A stretch of DNA of 64,000 nucleotides from Poa pratensis (taxonomy: Eukaryota > Streptophyta > Magnoliopsida > Poales > Poaceae): contig CAMZMU010000117.1 of assembly GCA_947311845.1 (NCBI GenBank), positions 72,945,444 to 73,009,443 on the forward strand, given 5' to 3'. Both the position numbers and the translations under genes were made by a program. Each line of letters starts with the position of its first letter. Positions within the stretch are counted from its first letter, which is position 1. Shown in pieces: positions 36,133 through 47,839 of the stretch. Below the pieces are notes generated by a model that saw only the letters and a program-made list of their open reading frames with translations, had not been told where the DNA came from and made no database searches.

Positions 36133-36840
36133 ATGAGTAATCCTGAAAATGCTAAGTGGTGTGATTTCAACAACATTGAGTTCATATGCACACCTATCCT
36201 TAAACCTAAATACACTATGAAAAAGATACAAGTAGGCAGTGGATCTATTATTGGGTGAGATAATATTGAGCAATTCCTTAACTTTGTGAGAGGTTATAGT
36301 GATTTTGAAAGTAAACCCCTTGCTGAACTTGCTTATAATTACAAAATTGCTATAACATCTCTGGTGCGCATGCTAGAAGCTAGGTTTGTGCACTTACACC
36401 CTATAATACAACAAATGTTCCTTACACTTTATGATAGGGAAGATGGTGAAAAGAAAGACTTTGTGTTAGAAACTCTGCGTAGAGAATTTTGTGATGTTGC
36501 TAAGGAAGCTAAGAAAATCTTTGCTAAATACAAAATGCTTAATTGTTACACTGATGTTATAAGCATTCTTGAATCTGTGGAAAAGGATAAAGTGAATTAT
36601 TCTAAAGACTATGATTATAAAGGTGAAATAAAAGTGCCAATCCCTTTTAAACTTATAGCAATGCAAGAGGCTCTAGAAAGAAATTTTGGTTGGATTGTAC
36701 CTGAAAATCCTTTTGATGAGGAAAGTGTGCCTAAAAACAATGAGAAAGGAGATTCTGAAACTTGCATAGATGGTATACAATGCATTGTTGAGAAAACTTT
36801 TGAGCTTTCATTAAATGTTTCTGGTCTTGACAATACTTGA
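36133..36840 (+). pseudogene. Unrecognised 235-residue frame of a non-autonomous LTR element
   Basis: Starts at ATG 36133 (MSNPENAKW), runs 235 codons to TGA at 36838-36840, and has one in-frame TGA at 36256-36258 (codon 42). The stretch after that stop is open for over 190 codons and has coding-like composition: YNYKIAITSLVRMLEARF, LETLRREFCDVAKEAKKIF, and FGWIVPENPFDEESVP near the C-terminus. It is Lys/Glu-rich and mostly helical-looking, with no membrane segment. It resembles none of the standard gag-pol domains I know. A divergent Gag-like or element-specific protein is possible. Confidence 0.6.
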
Positions 36841-37547
36841 TGCATGTTTCATGCCTAGCTAAAAGGCATTAAAGAGAAGCGCTTATGGGAGGCAACCCAT
36901 TGTTTTTACTTTCTGTTATTTTTGTTTTTTGAGTCAAGGAGCTTGTTTACTTCTGTAGCAACTCCTTTGTATCTTTTATTTGCTTTTTGTTGTGCCAAGA
37001 AAAGTCTCTTATGACAAGATGGTACTTATTTTGGATTACTGCACACACAGATTTCTGGACGTCACCGTTTAATTCGGTAGAAAATTAAAAAAATCGTATT
37101 GATCTGAAATTTTTTGTGCGTGTTCCTGAGATGTGTACGCAACTTTCGTACGACTAGAGTTTTTCGATTTACGCGACGTAAGTGTCCCGAAAAAAATCAT
37201 CTTTACGGACTGTTCTGGTTTTGACAGATTCTGTCTTTGTTTTGCATTCTCTCTTTTACAAGTGTTGAGTGAGTTTCTTTTATGGTGGAAGAGCTTCACT
37301 TAAGCCTAGTATCAGTAGCTAATGTTTGAAAATATTTGCTTATGAATTGTGTCCCTACAGAACTATGTGAGATTATTTGTTTTGATGCACTAACCTGCTA
37401 ATGAGAAAAATGTTGAGTTTTGATGTGAAGGAAGTTTTCAAGTGTTAAGAGAGGAGGATGATATTACAAGATCAAGAAGAGTGAAGAGCTTAAGCTTGGG
37501 AGGCTCCCATGGATCTCCCCAGCATATTTCAAGAAGACTCAAGCATC

Positions 37548-37575
37548 TAAGCTTGGGGATGCCCAAGGCATCCCC
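37548..37575 (+). other. Internal purine-tract-like motif with perfect hairpin
   Basis: CTAAGCTTGGGGATGC occurs here and again as the true purine tract just before the 3' LTR (39391-39406). Here it continues into a perfect hairpin, GGGGATGCC (37555-37563), loop CAA, GGCATCCCC (37567-37575). Confidence 0.6.
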
Positions 37576-39407
37576 TTCTTCATCAACAAACTATCAGGTC
37601 ATCTCTAGTGAGACTATATTTTTATTCCTTTACATTATATGTACTTTTCTTGGAGCGTCAGTGTGCTTTTGTTTTCAGTTTGTTTTTGTTTTGTTTGCTG
37701 CTCTATACTTGTTGGATCCTAGCACTCTTGTTTGGGAGAGAGACACGCTCCGCTTTTTCATTAGAATACTCTTGTGCTTCACTTATACTTGTTGAGTATT
37801 CTTGTCTAGCTACTGCTAAAACTTCTAGCTCTTTGTTTTCATGTATCTCTTGTTCAGAGCTATTAGTTTCTTTTGAAGAAAGTACTCTCTTGCTTCACTT
37901 ATATTTGTTTGGAGAGTTGTTTAAATAAGTTGATTGGTGTTTGGTTGGAACAGAAAATGCTATGCATGTGGTAGTGGTATAAAAATGCTTACATAAGTCT
38001 TGTAGATCACTGTCTTGAGTAATTTGATACTTGTCAATTGTTTTGAGTTACCAAGTAAGTAAATGTTTAAACTTGTGCATCGTGTAAGTAATGGCTATTA
38101 GTGAAGAACTACTGTAAAGCTTGTTGATATTTGATCTTTGTATCATTGGTAGTTCTAAAAGTCTAGATATTTTCTAGTGAAAGGTTTTGGTTAACAAGGA
38201 AGACAATGTGGAGTCTTATAATTTTTCAGCCATGTTTTTTATATAAGTTCTTGCTGTACCGGTTGACAGTTTGTGTTTGCTTAAATAACCTTGCTAGCCT
38301 AAACTCTGTACTAAGCGGGAATGCTGCTTGTGCATCCAAAACCCTTGAGCCAAAATCCATGCCATCTGTGTCCACCATAACTACCTATTATGTGGTATTT
38401 TCCTGCCACTCCAAGTAAATTTTTCATGTGCTACCTTTAAACTATTCAAAACTGTACAACTCCTTTTTGTGTCACTGTTTACTAGCTCATGAGGAGGTGT
38501 AGTTTTACTTTATTTCACTTGTTGATCAGACTTTACACACCTGGACTAGTGGCATATACATCCGCTTATCCAATAATTTTGCAAAAAGAGCTGGCAACGG
38601 GGTGCCCAGTCCCAATTAATTACAACTTTAACCAATAATTCTCTTCACATCTTTTTGCCCCTGAGAAATCAGTCAAGCAATGTTCATAAGTGTGTAAACA
38701 AAAGAGAACGAGGGATGATCTACCCGCTGGTAGAAATAACGTCCTTCATGGGAGCCGCTCTTGTAAAGTCTGATTAACTTGGGTTGTACTGTATTGTCTA
38801 TTACTGATTCGTTGACAATTAGCATACACCTCTCAAAATATATTTTTATACTCTCTATATGCTTTCAAAAACTTAAAAAGCTCTAGCACATGATTTAATC
38901 CCTGCTTCCCTCTGCGAAGGGCCTTTCTTTTACTTTATTGTTGAGTCAGTTTTCCTATTTCTTTCTGTCTCCACAAGCAAACACTAGTGTCAACTTTGGT
39001 ACAACAGTTTTTATATGAATTATGTGTTTGACTTATTATATTCTTTGCCTTGACAATATCCATGAGATAAATATGTTAAAGTTGAAGCCAGTGCTGAAAC
39101 TAAATCTTCCTTTGTGTTAAGTCAAACACTTTCATTTAGAATTTATTGCTTTGTGAGCTAACTCTTATACAAACTCTTATAGCTCCATTGTCTCCAAGGT
39201 ATTATTCATGAAAGTTTGCACTTGTATGATTCATTTTGTTTACTTGTTAGCAAACTATAGACCATTGACTTGGATCACTTCATTCAGTTCATGTGCATTA
39301 CATTACTATTTGATCAAGATTATGTTGGTAGCATGTCACTTCAAAAATTATGTTGTTTTTATCGTTTACCTACTCGAGGACGAGCAGGAACTAAGCTTGG
39401 GGATGCT

Positions 39408-40988
39408 TGATACGTCTCAAACGTATCTATAATTTTTGATGTTCCATGCTGTTATTATATCAATTGCTACATGTTTTGTTTACACTTCATAGCATTTTTA
39501 TGCATTTTCTGGGACTAACCTATTAACAAGATGCCGAAGTGCCAGTTCCTGTTTTCTGCTGTTTTTCTCTTTCAGAAAAGCTAGTCGCAAAATATTCTCG
39601 GAATTGGACGAAACAAAAAGGGACGCTCATATTTTCACCGACACGATCACGAAGTCCAAAGGGGAGACGGAGACGAGCCACGAGGCCGCCTCGCCACCCT
39701 AGGGCGCGGCCAAGGGTGGGCCCGCGCCGGGCCCTGGCGAGGCCGCCTCGCGAAGCTTCCGACGCCGCCCTTTCGCCTATATATTCCCGATGTTCGCGTA
39801 CCCTAAAAACACCGATCATATTCCACGAAAAGTTCCGTGCCGCCGTCGTCGCCAACCCTAGATCGGGAGGGTTCTGAAGCTCTTCCCGGCACCCTGCCGG
39901 AGGGGAGATCATCACCGGAGGGCTCTACATCGCCATGCCTGCCTCCGGAGTGATGCGTGAGTAGTTCATCCTTGGACTACGGGTCCATAGCAGTAGCTAG
40001 ATGGTTGTCTCTCCACCTTGTACCTCCATGTTTAGATCTTGTGAGCTGCCTAACATGATCAAGATCATCTTATTGTAATGCTACATGTTGTGTTTGCTGG
40101 GATCCGATGAATATTGATACTATGAGCAAGTTGTTTATCAATCTATATGTTTATGTTGTTTATGATCTTGCATGCTCTCCGTTGCTAGTAGATGCTTTGG
40201 CCAAGTAGATGCTTGTAACTCCAAGAGGGAGTATTTATGCTAGATAGTGGGTTCATGCCTCCAGAAATCTGGGCTCGAGTTGACAGAAACGACTAAGGTT
40301 GTGGATGTGCTGTTGCCACTAGGGATAAAACAATGATGCATTGTCTACGTGTCATTTGCATTGTTTACATTACACACTTTACTTCATGCAATAATCTGTT
40401 GTTTGCAACTTAATACTGGAAGTGATGCGGATGCTGACCTGAAGGTGGATTATTTAGGCATAGATGAGTTGGATAGCAAGTCTATGTACTTTGTTGTAAT
40501 GCCCAATTAAATCTCATAATGAACATCTTGTCATATATTGCATTGTCATGCACACTCTATTTGTCAATTGCCCAGCTGTAATTTGTTCACCCAGCATGTT
40601 AGTTATCTTTTATGGAGAGACACCACTAGTGAACTGTGGACCCGGTCCATTTTCCCTCATACTGATAAAACCACCTACTGCAATCATCTGTTCCTTGTTA
40701 CTTTCTGCAATCACTACTGTTTTCCACACTGTGCATTTAATCCTTTGTTTTCAGCAAGCCAGAGAGATTGACAACTCTCTGTTTCGTTGGGGCAAAATAG
40801 TTTGGTTGTGTTGTGTGCAGGTTCCACGTTGGTGATCGAGTAACGGCGCCCATCAACAACCTTCTGAAGAACCTCCGTGTCCTCCTGGTTCGATAAACCT
40901 TGGTCATATTTCAAGGAAAACTGCTGCTGCACTACATCATACCTTCCTCTTGGGGTCTCCCAACGAACGTGTGAACTACACGCCATCA
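39408..40988 (+). repeat. 3' LTR of the nested element (1581 bp)
   Basis: Near-identical copy of 34341-35922, preceded by the purine tract AAGCTTGGGGATGC and followed by the ATGAT duplication. Confidence 0.9.
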
Positions 40989-40993
40989 ATGAT

Positions 40994-41880
40994 TACCCAT
41001 GAGTGTATGTCATAGATAAGGATAACTCCTAACTGACAAAACACGTGATCATCTAAAAGACGGATTTGAGATGAATAATCTGGATAAACCCAAATAGTGC
41101 TTGGGCCTACAACTCGAGCACCTTCACTCATGTATATTATGGTACACCAAGATGCTTATATCCAAAAAATTGGAGAAACTTGATATAGACAAGTCATGTC
41201 CATCTCCTAGGGATTGTTCGATCTCTAGACGTAGAGAAAGATGCATGGGAAGATGGAGAAGAGATGTTGGCACGTAAAGTTCCATATCTCAGTGCCATTG
41301 GACCTACCAACAGAATTGGTTAGGAATCAAGAATATCTTTCGATGTCTCCAATGCACCAAATATCTTGACATATTGTATCAATTTCAGAGAAATCTGAAC
41401 TCCAATTTGGACACTGGTATTGGCTACTTACATGATCCTACAATGTGTACATACATGGTAGAGCTGTCACTCCATTGATGTCTTCAAATAGACTCTGGTG
41501 ACTATACTACCACGATCGTTCTAAGTGCAATGCTTCATGTTAACACGTGTGGCTTCACGAAATGATAAACCGCATACATTAGTCATGTGGTGTTGGTTCT
41601 CTCGAATCACCTATCATTATCTACACAGATAATGTTGCTTATGTTGCAGAGATGCAAACATGATACATCAAGAGCAATATCACTAAGCATATTGCCCCGA
41701 AATTATTTTATCCTCATGAACTCCAAAAGAGTGGGGAAATAAACATCTTGCAAGTTAAATCATGTGATAACCTCGCTGATCTTTTCACGAAGTCTCTACC
41801 TACTTCAACATTCCAGAAATACATTCATGGGATTGGTATGCGACGGCTTCAGGATTTGCAAGGGTCAGGGGGAGTATCTT
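40994..41880 (+). pseudogene. Copia reverse transcriptase C-terminus and RNase H remnant
   Basis: Continues the frame cut at 34340. Readable blocks are EFEMNNLDKPK, CLGLQLEHLHS, LEKLDIDKSCPS, then DNVAYVAEMQT, NITKHIAPKLFYPHELQKSG, CDNLADLFTKSLPTSTFQK and HGIGMRRLQDL, the standard end of a plant Copia polyprotein. Stops and frameshifts separate several blocks. Confidence 0.8.
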
Positions 41881-42261
41881 CCTGAACTATTCCAGTTCAA
41901 AGCTTATTACACTCTTTTTCCCTTTATGAGTTTACTTTTCAGGTTCTCATTAAGGTTTTTAGTGAGGTAATATCAACATGAGATCATATGTCATAGTTTC
42001 TGTTTTCCCCACCGGGGTTTTTAGGAAAGTATACACGACATATTTATTGCCCTCTAAATTCTATGGATATACTTCATATCGAGTTAACAGAGGCAATAAT
42101 CATTATATGTTAGATCATTTTCTCCATATTTTCGCAGAGGGTTTGAAAGAGTTTTACCAACATATTCTATACTACTCCTCACATTTTTCCCACAGAGTTT
42201 TTGGAGGAGATTTAATCGAAGATGATGAATACTTATGAAGTCAAGCGGTGATTAAGGGGAG

Positions 42262-42413
42262 TGTTAAAAATAATAACCCTTACAGTTATTAGGGGATAAT
42301 CCCCGCTCCCACGTAGGTAGGAACCGTCCAAGACGGTTTGCTCCCGAAACGTCGCCTCGCTATGTCGGTTGTAAAGGCGAACATCTCGTTCGCTCTCGAT
42401 TTTACTTCCAACA
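42262..42413 (+). repeat. Copia 3' LTR with internal deletion (152 bp)
   Basis: Matches the 5' LTR from its start through GTAAAGGCGA and from CTCGTTCGC to its end, but lacks about 66 bp between them. The lost part is where the 5' LTR has its TATA and AATAAAG signals. Confidence 0.88.
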
Positions 42414-42418
42414 AAAGA

Positions 42419-44063
42419 GACGCGTACGAGCTGAGGCACGCGCGCATCGGCTTAGCCAGGACTTTCAGTGAGAAATATCGCTGTGGTGTGTGCTAGATTA
42501 AGCGGAAATCAATGCACGTGCCCATCACCAACCAATGTACGTGCACACTGGAAATCAGAGTCAAAGATATGATGAATCTGTGACATCAGTCTACTCCCGA
42601 TTAACCGGTATTTATGTACGTCTCATCGGTCGTTCGTTCCTTTCGATTTCATGACGCGTGCGTCCGTGCATTCGCAATAATATACGGAAAAAATGTATGG
42701 CGATAACCTTGCACACGTGTACAGAAATTTACAGCTTTGACACTAGTTGAAACTTCGATCGGAAATTTCATTTAGAGGACGAGCTCGAGAGAAACTGTTT
42801 TTTGAAGAAAAAATAAATCGACATTTTAAACTTTCAAAAAAGTCTGTAAACAAATCTAGACGTTGACAATGCCGTATTCTACTATTATGCAAATTTTCAA
42901 CCCATAATAGCTTGTATTTCGGCCTAAAAAAATGAAAATCCTGACAAATCTAATTCCTTTTGAATTTTGCACCGTTCACATCTCAGATCAAGAAATTTGT
43001 TATTTTTACACAGACCAAAATATAGAATATTTCACATTATTTTTTTCCATAGTGGTAAAAATAATCATTTTCCACTTCTAAGATTTTCCATGGAGCTCGT
43101 CCTTCAAATCACCAGACTCTCACTTTGATGCACTGCTTTGTTTCAAGACATCTCATGTATCTTTGTTGGTCGTGTATTTAAATTAGGGTCACCTAGAAGC
43201 ACATGCTCTCTATATCTAAAACACCAACTCCTGGATGGATGATGTTCCTATGATCGAATTCGAAAGGAAATGGTGGGTTTATATCGGACCACATTGGAAT
43301 TTAGGGCATCTCCAATGGGTCACCATAAACCGAACATGAAAAGTGTATGTTGTTTTGATTTGTTTGGCGTGCGGGGTGAACATGCCACATGTATATGTCC
43401 GCCACTGGTCCGTTTGTGGTGGATACTACACCCGACGGCAGCACCCATTTGGTTCTGGGCTTGCAATTGTTCTGCCAATTTTGTCTATTTTGGCCATTTT
43501 AAACCACATAGTCAACAATTAATTAAACTAAAATAGTTCACAATAATCAGACAACATACTTCACAATTAAATTCTACATAGTTCAAACAATCAGATAAAA
43601 TGAGACGAGATGACTAGTTATTTCCTATATGAACCCACATATGCTCAATCAAATCATTCTGAAGATGACTGTGAGTTACCCGATCACGGATCTCATGATG
43701 CACATGGAAGAACTGCTGAAATGTTGGTGGTTTAGGCGCAAGCTCAATCAGTTCACCCTGATATTTCCCACCATTGGTAAAAGAGGCTACCACCACGCTC
43801 ATACTCAACTATCATGTTGCGCATGATCATACTAATAGTCCTCACCTTACATATCGTCATTGCGGAGGTTATATAAATATTTATTTAATAACTGCTTCTA
43901 CATGTGGTTTGACAAAAGTCGATGCGTTGCTTAATTATGTATGGAACATTGAAGCCCCCATCGAGAATTATATACTTCACGCATATATGTCTAGAAGAGT
44001 GAAGAACGCATGTACACAAGTACCTGGTTAGCATGAGATGTGTACCCGTAGCAACACACATGC
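42419..44063. other. Intergenic region
   Basis: AT-rich with short frames only. A GGGCATCTCCAATGGG motif at about 43308, reminiscent of grass transposon ends, has no visible partner. No gene recognised. Confidence 0.4.
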
Positions 44064-44077
44064 AATCATCTAGTTTT

Positions 44078-45069
44078 TTTTTTTGAAGCCTGGAAGCATC
44101 CGTGTATTCATTCAAAGATCCGAAATACAAGCAGGAACACACGAACACTAAAACGACGGAAACGAAAGCAACAACCCAGCAGCTGAACACGAACAAGAAC
44201 TGCAGAACCGCCAAGAACATCACCACCGAAAACTAGAGAAGAGAAGACCTCCAACCATGTTGAAAGCTGCAAAAACCACCCGAAGCAAGCAACGGGATCA
44301 TGAACCAATGAACGAGCACAGCAAGGCCACCTCTTCTCCAGCCCCAACTCCGACGAGCACCAGCAGAGCAGGCACACCCGAAGCAGCAGCCACCTTCCTC
44401 CCCACCTCTGCAGCCCTCCCCAGCAAGAACCACCGCCGGTCTGAGCTTCAGCTTCACGCCGACCAGGCGACCCCCGAACCAGACCCAGCAACCTCCAGAC
44501 GGCCCCTCCCCTCGCCGCCACGGCCGGCCAGAGCGAACCCGTCGAAGAAGACCAGCACCACCAGCACCAAAACCAGAACGCCGACACCCACCAACTCCTC
44601 CCCTCGCCACCACGGCCGGCCAGAGAAGCAAAGGTGGGAGAGAGCGCCCGACGAACCTCACAGGCTTCTCGATGGCGACGAAGAAGCCTCCATCGAAGCG
44701 GTGACGAAGCCGGAGGACCAAAAGTCCCTGACGATGCCGCCGCAGCCACCTCAGCCGCACCGCCCAGACAGAGACCTCCCAGAAGCTCCTCGGCGTCACC
44801 GCCGAGACGGGGCTGGAGCTGGGAAGAACTTATTGAAGACGACGGCGCCGCCACCCTCTGAACGCCTCCGCCACAAACCCTACTCCTACTAATCACACGC
44901 CTAACCGGTAGATCCGAGGTTCCCCCACCCTCCCGTCGCCGGAGCGACGAGCGGAGGGGAGGGGAACCCCAGTCCCTGGCGGCGGAGAACGCAAGAACGC
45001 CGGTCGCCTCCCTTTCGCCTCTGAACTGTAGCGAGAGAGAAGGGGAACGGGATAAGGTCTATCCTCTTT
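44078..45069 (-). mobile_element. GC-rich non-LTR retroposon, copy B
   Basis: Flanked by a 14-bp direct repeat AATCATCTAGTTTT (44064-44077 and 45070-45083), with a poly(T) run at 44074-44084 marking an A-tail on the minus strand. The 5' module (about 44915-44975) has GCTCCGGCGACGGGAGGG, GGGGGAACC and CGGATC as in copy A, and the CTCGCC-n-CCACGGCCGGCC motif occurs twice (about 44513 and 44603). A minus-strand frame of 262 codons (44108-44896) is Gly/Ser/Arg-rich and unrecognised. Confidence 0.82.
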
Positions 45070-45239
45070 AATCATCTAGTTTTCGTTCAAGAAGATCATA
45101 CATATTTGAAAGAGCTTGTTACCTGCTGGATATCCTTTTTGTTTGCATGGGTCTTGCAAATGGTCACATTTTCTAATCCCAAATGTACAGGTGTGTATTT
45201 CAAGACATCTATGATATTTTTTCTAGATCTTTAGAACAT

Positions 45240-45660
45240 GTTTTTTGCTCGACCCAATGCAGTTGCGGCGCTCTTGGTCCGTGAGGGTCGTGACGCTCCT
45301 GCGGCGTCCAGTACTTGTGGACGCATGCTGTGCCGCCGCCTCCCGGCAACGTCGGGGCACGCTTCTCATCACGCGCGTGCGGGGCATGAACGGATGCTCA
45401 CCCGGCGCCACCCAGCTTGACAGGATCCCCCATTCGTCGCAATCAGGTATGAGGGCAATGACGTCGTCGAGGTTCCATCGACATGGAGGGGAAGGACGCC
45501 CGCCGGGAGACCCGCGTAGTCTCCGGTGCCGCCGCAAAGGTCGTTCACCAGGATGGGGAGTACCCCGGGGTTCAGAACGGACTTGGGCCCTATGAAGAGC
45601 CGGGTGCGATCGTCCAACCCCTGGTACTCGACGTAACATATTTGTGGAGGACCCGTGCAC
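45240..45660 (-). pseudogene. Unrecognised GC-rich gene fragment
   Basis: Two overlapping minus-strand frames (149 codons at 45223-45672, which has stop-free composition, and 82 codons at 45369-45617) sit in an isolated GC-rich patch. The second reads LDDRTRLFIGPKS and GVLPILVNDLCGG, which looks like real protein sequence, and then shifts frame. It has no start, introns or neighbours that would complete a gene. Probably a decayed fragment of a plant gene of unknown family. Confidence 0.35.
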
Positions 45661-45840
45661 TATGTGATGCATGCCTAATATTTTCCATGTCTTACTTAGC
45701 TTGGAAGAGGATGTAATGATTAAAATGTATATGTTCCTCTATTTTAAATTTCAATTCCAAAATACCCCACTTGGCTTGATGGTTTTACACAAAAGGTAAA
45801 AAAGAGTAGATGTTTCTGTCGATAAATGGGTGAAATATTA

Positions 45841-46615
45841 AAAAAGCCACTCGCTCCCGGACCCCTCCCTCGTTCCCCACCTACAGTGAACCAGGCGATT
45901 TTTGGGCGAAAACTTGCGCGACCAAGCTCGCCGCCGGCGATCCGTTCGATCCCTCGCCTCCGCGGCCGCTCCGGCGGCGGGAGGTCGGGGAATCGACGGA
46001 TCCCGGCGTGTACATAGCTTAGGGGTGCGTGGGTTGCTTGCCGGCGGCGCGTTGGAGGCGGAGGCGCGGCCGGAGAAGCTTTTGGAGACGGCGGTCCTCT
46101 CCTCTGTTCCTGATGCTCCGGCGGAGGATCCGGGCAGATCTGCCGTCTCTGGCGTGTCTACTGCTCTTCGGAGCCGTGGAGCGCCTCCCCTGGAGCCGGC
46201 GTCCGTGGTGGCGGCCGCGGTTCCCGATCTAGGGGTCCGTCTTCCCTCGCCGGCGTGCGAGGCGGTGCTTTTGGCTAAAACCGCTGGGAGCTTGCAGGTA
46301 CAGTGCTCTCCTTCGTCGGCGTCCATGGTGGGCTTTGCGGAAGATGGGTGGAGCCGTCGTCTCCGTCTCCGGCGCGAGGCGGTGATGGTGGTTTGGAGGT
46401 GGATCAGCGCCGATGCCCGTTCAGCGCCAAGATGCCGGTGCTTGCGCCGGTTGGATGATGCGGCTCTACAACAAGGTTGGCTGATCTTCCTGCTCCGGTG
46501 CGTGGTGTGCGCGGTGGCGCCATGGTCGTCGTGTATGGTGTGCTCTGTGCGTGCGTTCGTGTGTGTTTGTGCTTCAGTTGCTTGATCTTGTACACGGCTC
46601 TCTTTCAAAAAAAAA
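45841..46615 (+). mobile_element. GC-rich non-LTR retroposon, copy C
   Basis: Flanked by a 20-bp direct repeat (45821-45840 and 46616-46635), with an A-tail at 46607-46615, so it is in plus orientation. The 5' part (45955-46010) carries CGCTCCGGCGGCGGGAGG, GGGGAATC and CGGATC in the same order as copies A and B. A plus frame of 227 codons (45902-46585) is Ala/Arg-rich and unrecognised. A TTGCAG/GTACAG junction-like site occurs near 46297. Confidence 0.82.
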
Positions 46616-46865
46616 GATAAATGGGTGAAATATTAGCTGATGATGGGCTGGGCGTGCCAACAAATCATAACAGGTCGCTAATTTCGTAAAGGTTATTGAC
46701 TTCTTGTCAAAGCACACATAAGATGCGCGAAAAGCAGTCGGCAAACGCTTGCGCAATAAGCATGATGCCAAGGTTAAAGATCCTGCTTGATTAGATGGGA
46801 GATGATACAATCGATCACGAAGATCTGTTAAAAGTAACCAGAGTGGTATAGACACTACTAGAAAA

Positions 46866-47552
46866 TCGCGTTTCGCCGGGTGGGGAAAACACCCGGCGAC
46901 AGACCAAATTGGCCTCGGCGACGTCTTCGCCGAGCGAGGATCTCGGCAAAGTCATCTCGGCGAAAATCGCCTCGGTGACGACCCTTCGCCGGGTGTCTTT
47001 TGTCGGGGATGCACGGCGAAACCTTCGCCGAGTAAATATGCTCCATACCCGGCGAAGAAAAGCAGATCGTGATCGTCCCTTGTCAGATGGGCGTCAGAGA
47101 TGTGTCAGAGCTTCGCCGAGTATCCCCTCTCCGACACTCGGCGAAGATTGAACACAGGGACGGCGCCACGTGTCCCCCAGCTTGGCTCCGGCGAATATCT
47201 TCGCCGTGACGCTCTTCGCCGAGTGCCAGGCATCTTCGCCGGGAGCGCCCTTCGCCGAGTGCCTTTCTTCGACATCGCCGAAGTTTCGCCGGGTGCGGGT
47301 TCGCCGAGTGCCAGAGAGGAAGTTCGCCGAGGTTGCCAGTTTCGCCGGGTGCCCTGTGCTAAAATGCATTCGGCGAAGTGGGTGCCAAATGGTCCCAGGT
47401 GGTCACATTTCGCCGAGAGAAGTTCTCGGCGAACAACGCAGTCTCGGCGAAGTGTATTCCCAGGTGACCAAATGGCACCTGGAGGGTGCCTTCGCCGAGT
47501 GCCTTCCCCGGCGAAGCAGGGTTCGCCGAGTAAAACACTCGGCGAAGATGCC
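46866..47552. repeat. CACTA subterminal motif array
   Basis: About thirty copies of TTCGCCGAG or TTCGCCGGG and their complements CTCGGCGAA or CCCGGCGAA, in both orientations with irregular spacing. In En/Spm elements such arrays bind the TNP1/TnpA protein. The frames open here are by-products of the repeat. Confidence 0.85.
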
Positions 47553-47839
47553 ATATGGTCCAGAATTCCCCTGCTTTTATCGAATCCCTGCATTTGCAAA
47601 AAGATAGGATGCATACATATATTTCATTTATATCACTGGTGCACTCCCAGCACACACAGAACATTAAAATGGCACATCTAACAAAATATAGTAAACATGA
47701 TCCAATAGTTCACAAAATAGACTCCAAAAGTTCATAAGCAAACAACACAAGTCCAAAATAGGTGGCACTAGTTCACAGCCAGCAGTAAATGGCACAAAGT
47801 CAGAGGTAGCAGAGTTATAGAAGTTTGTCAAGTCCACAA

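Larger units (their letters stand above)
34341..40988 (+). mobile_element. Non-autonomous LTR retrotransposon inserted in Copia
   Basis: Two LTRs of about 1.58 kb (34341-35922 and 39408-40988), both TGATACGTC...CATCA, are flanked by the 5-bp duplication ATGAT (34336-34340 and 40989-40993). The primer site TGGCGCCGTTGCCGGGGA starts at 35933, and a purine tract AAGCTTGGGGATGC precedes the 3' LTR. The 3.5-kb interior lacks gag, protease, reverse transcriptase and integrase motifs and has one frame of about 235 codons (listed separately). The rest (36850-39400) is AT-rich non-coding sequence. The primer type suggests a Gypsy partner. The LTRs differ at roughly 25-30 places by eye (about 98% identity), so it is younger than its Copia host. 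Confidence 0.9.
29917..42413 (+). mobile_element. Decayed Copia LTR retrotransposon carrying a nested LTR element
   Basis: The 5' LTR (29917-30134) and the shorter 3' LTR (42262-42413) both begin TGTTAAAAAT and end TTACTTCCAACA and are flanked by AAAGA (29912-29916, 42414-42418). The primer site ACGTTATCAGCAC follows the 5' LTR, and TTAAGGGGAG precedes the 3' LTR. The domain order of the remnants (gag, integrase, reverse transcriptase, RNase H) places it in Ty1/Copia. All coding parts carry multiple stops or frameshifts, and the reverse-transcriptase region is split by the element at 34341-40988. Not capable of movement. Confidence 0.88.

Noticed and set aside
43308..43400. Transposon end GGGCATCTCCAATGGG
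   Set aside because: No inverted partner or target duplication could be found in the following kilobases.
44108..44896. 262-codon minus frame as a gene
   Set aside because: Contained within retroposon copy B and the same kind of low-information GC-rich frame as in copy A.
47100..47681. 169- to 193-codon frames in the CACTA end
   Set aside because: They are translations of the TTCGCCGAG motif array (repeated RRVP, FAEC-like words), not proteins.
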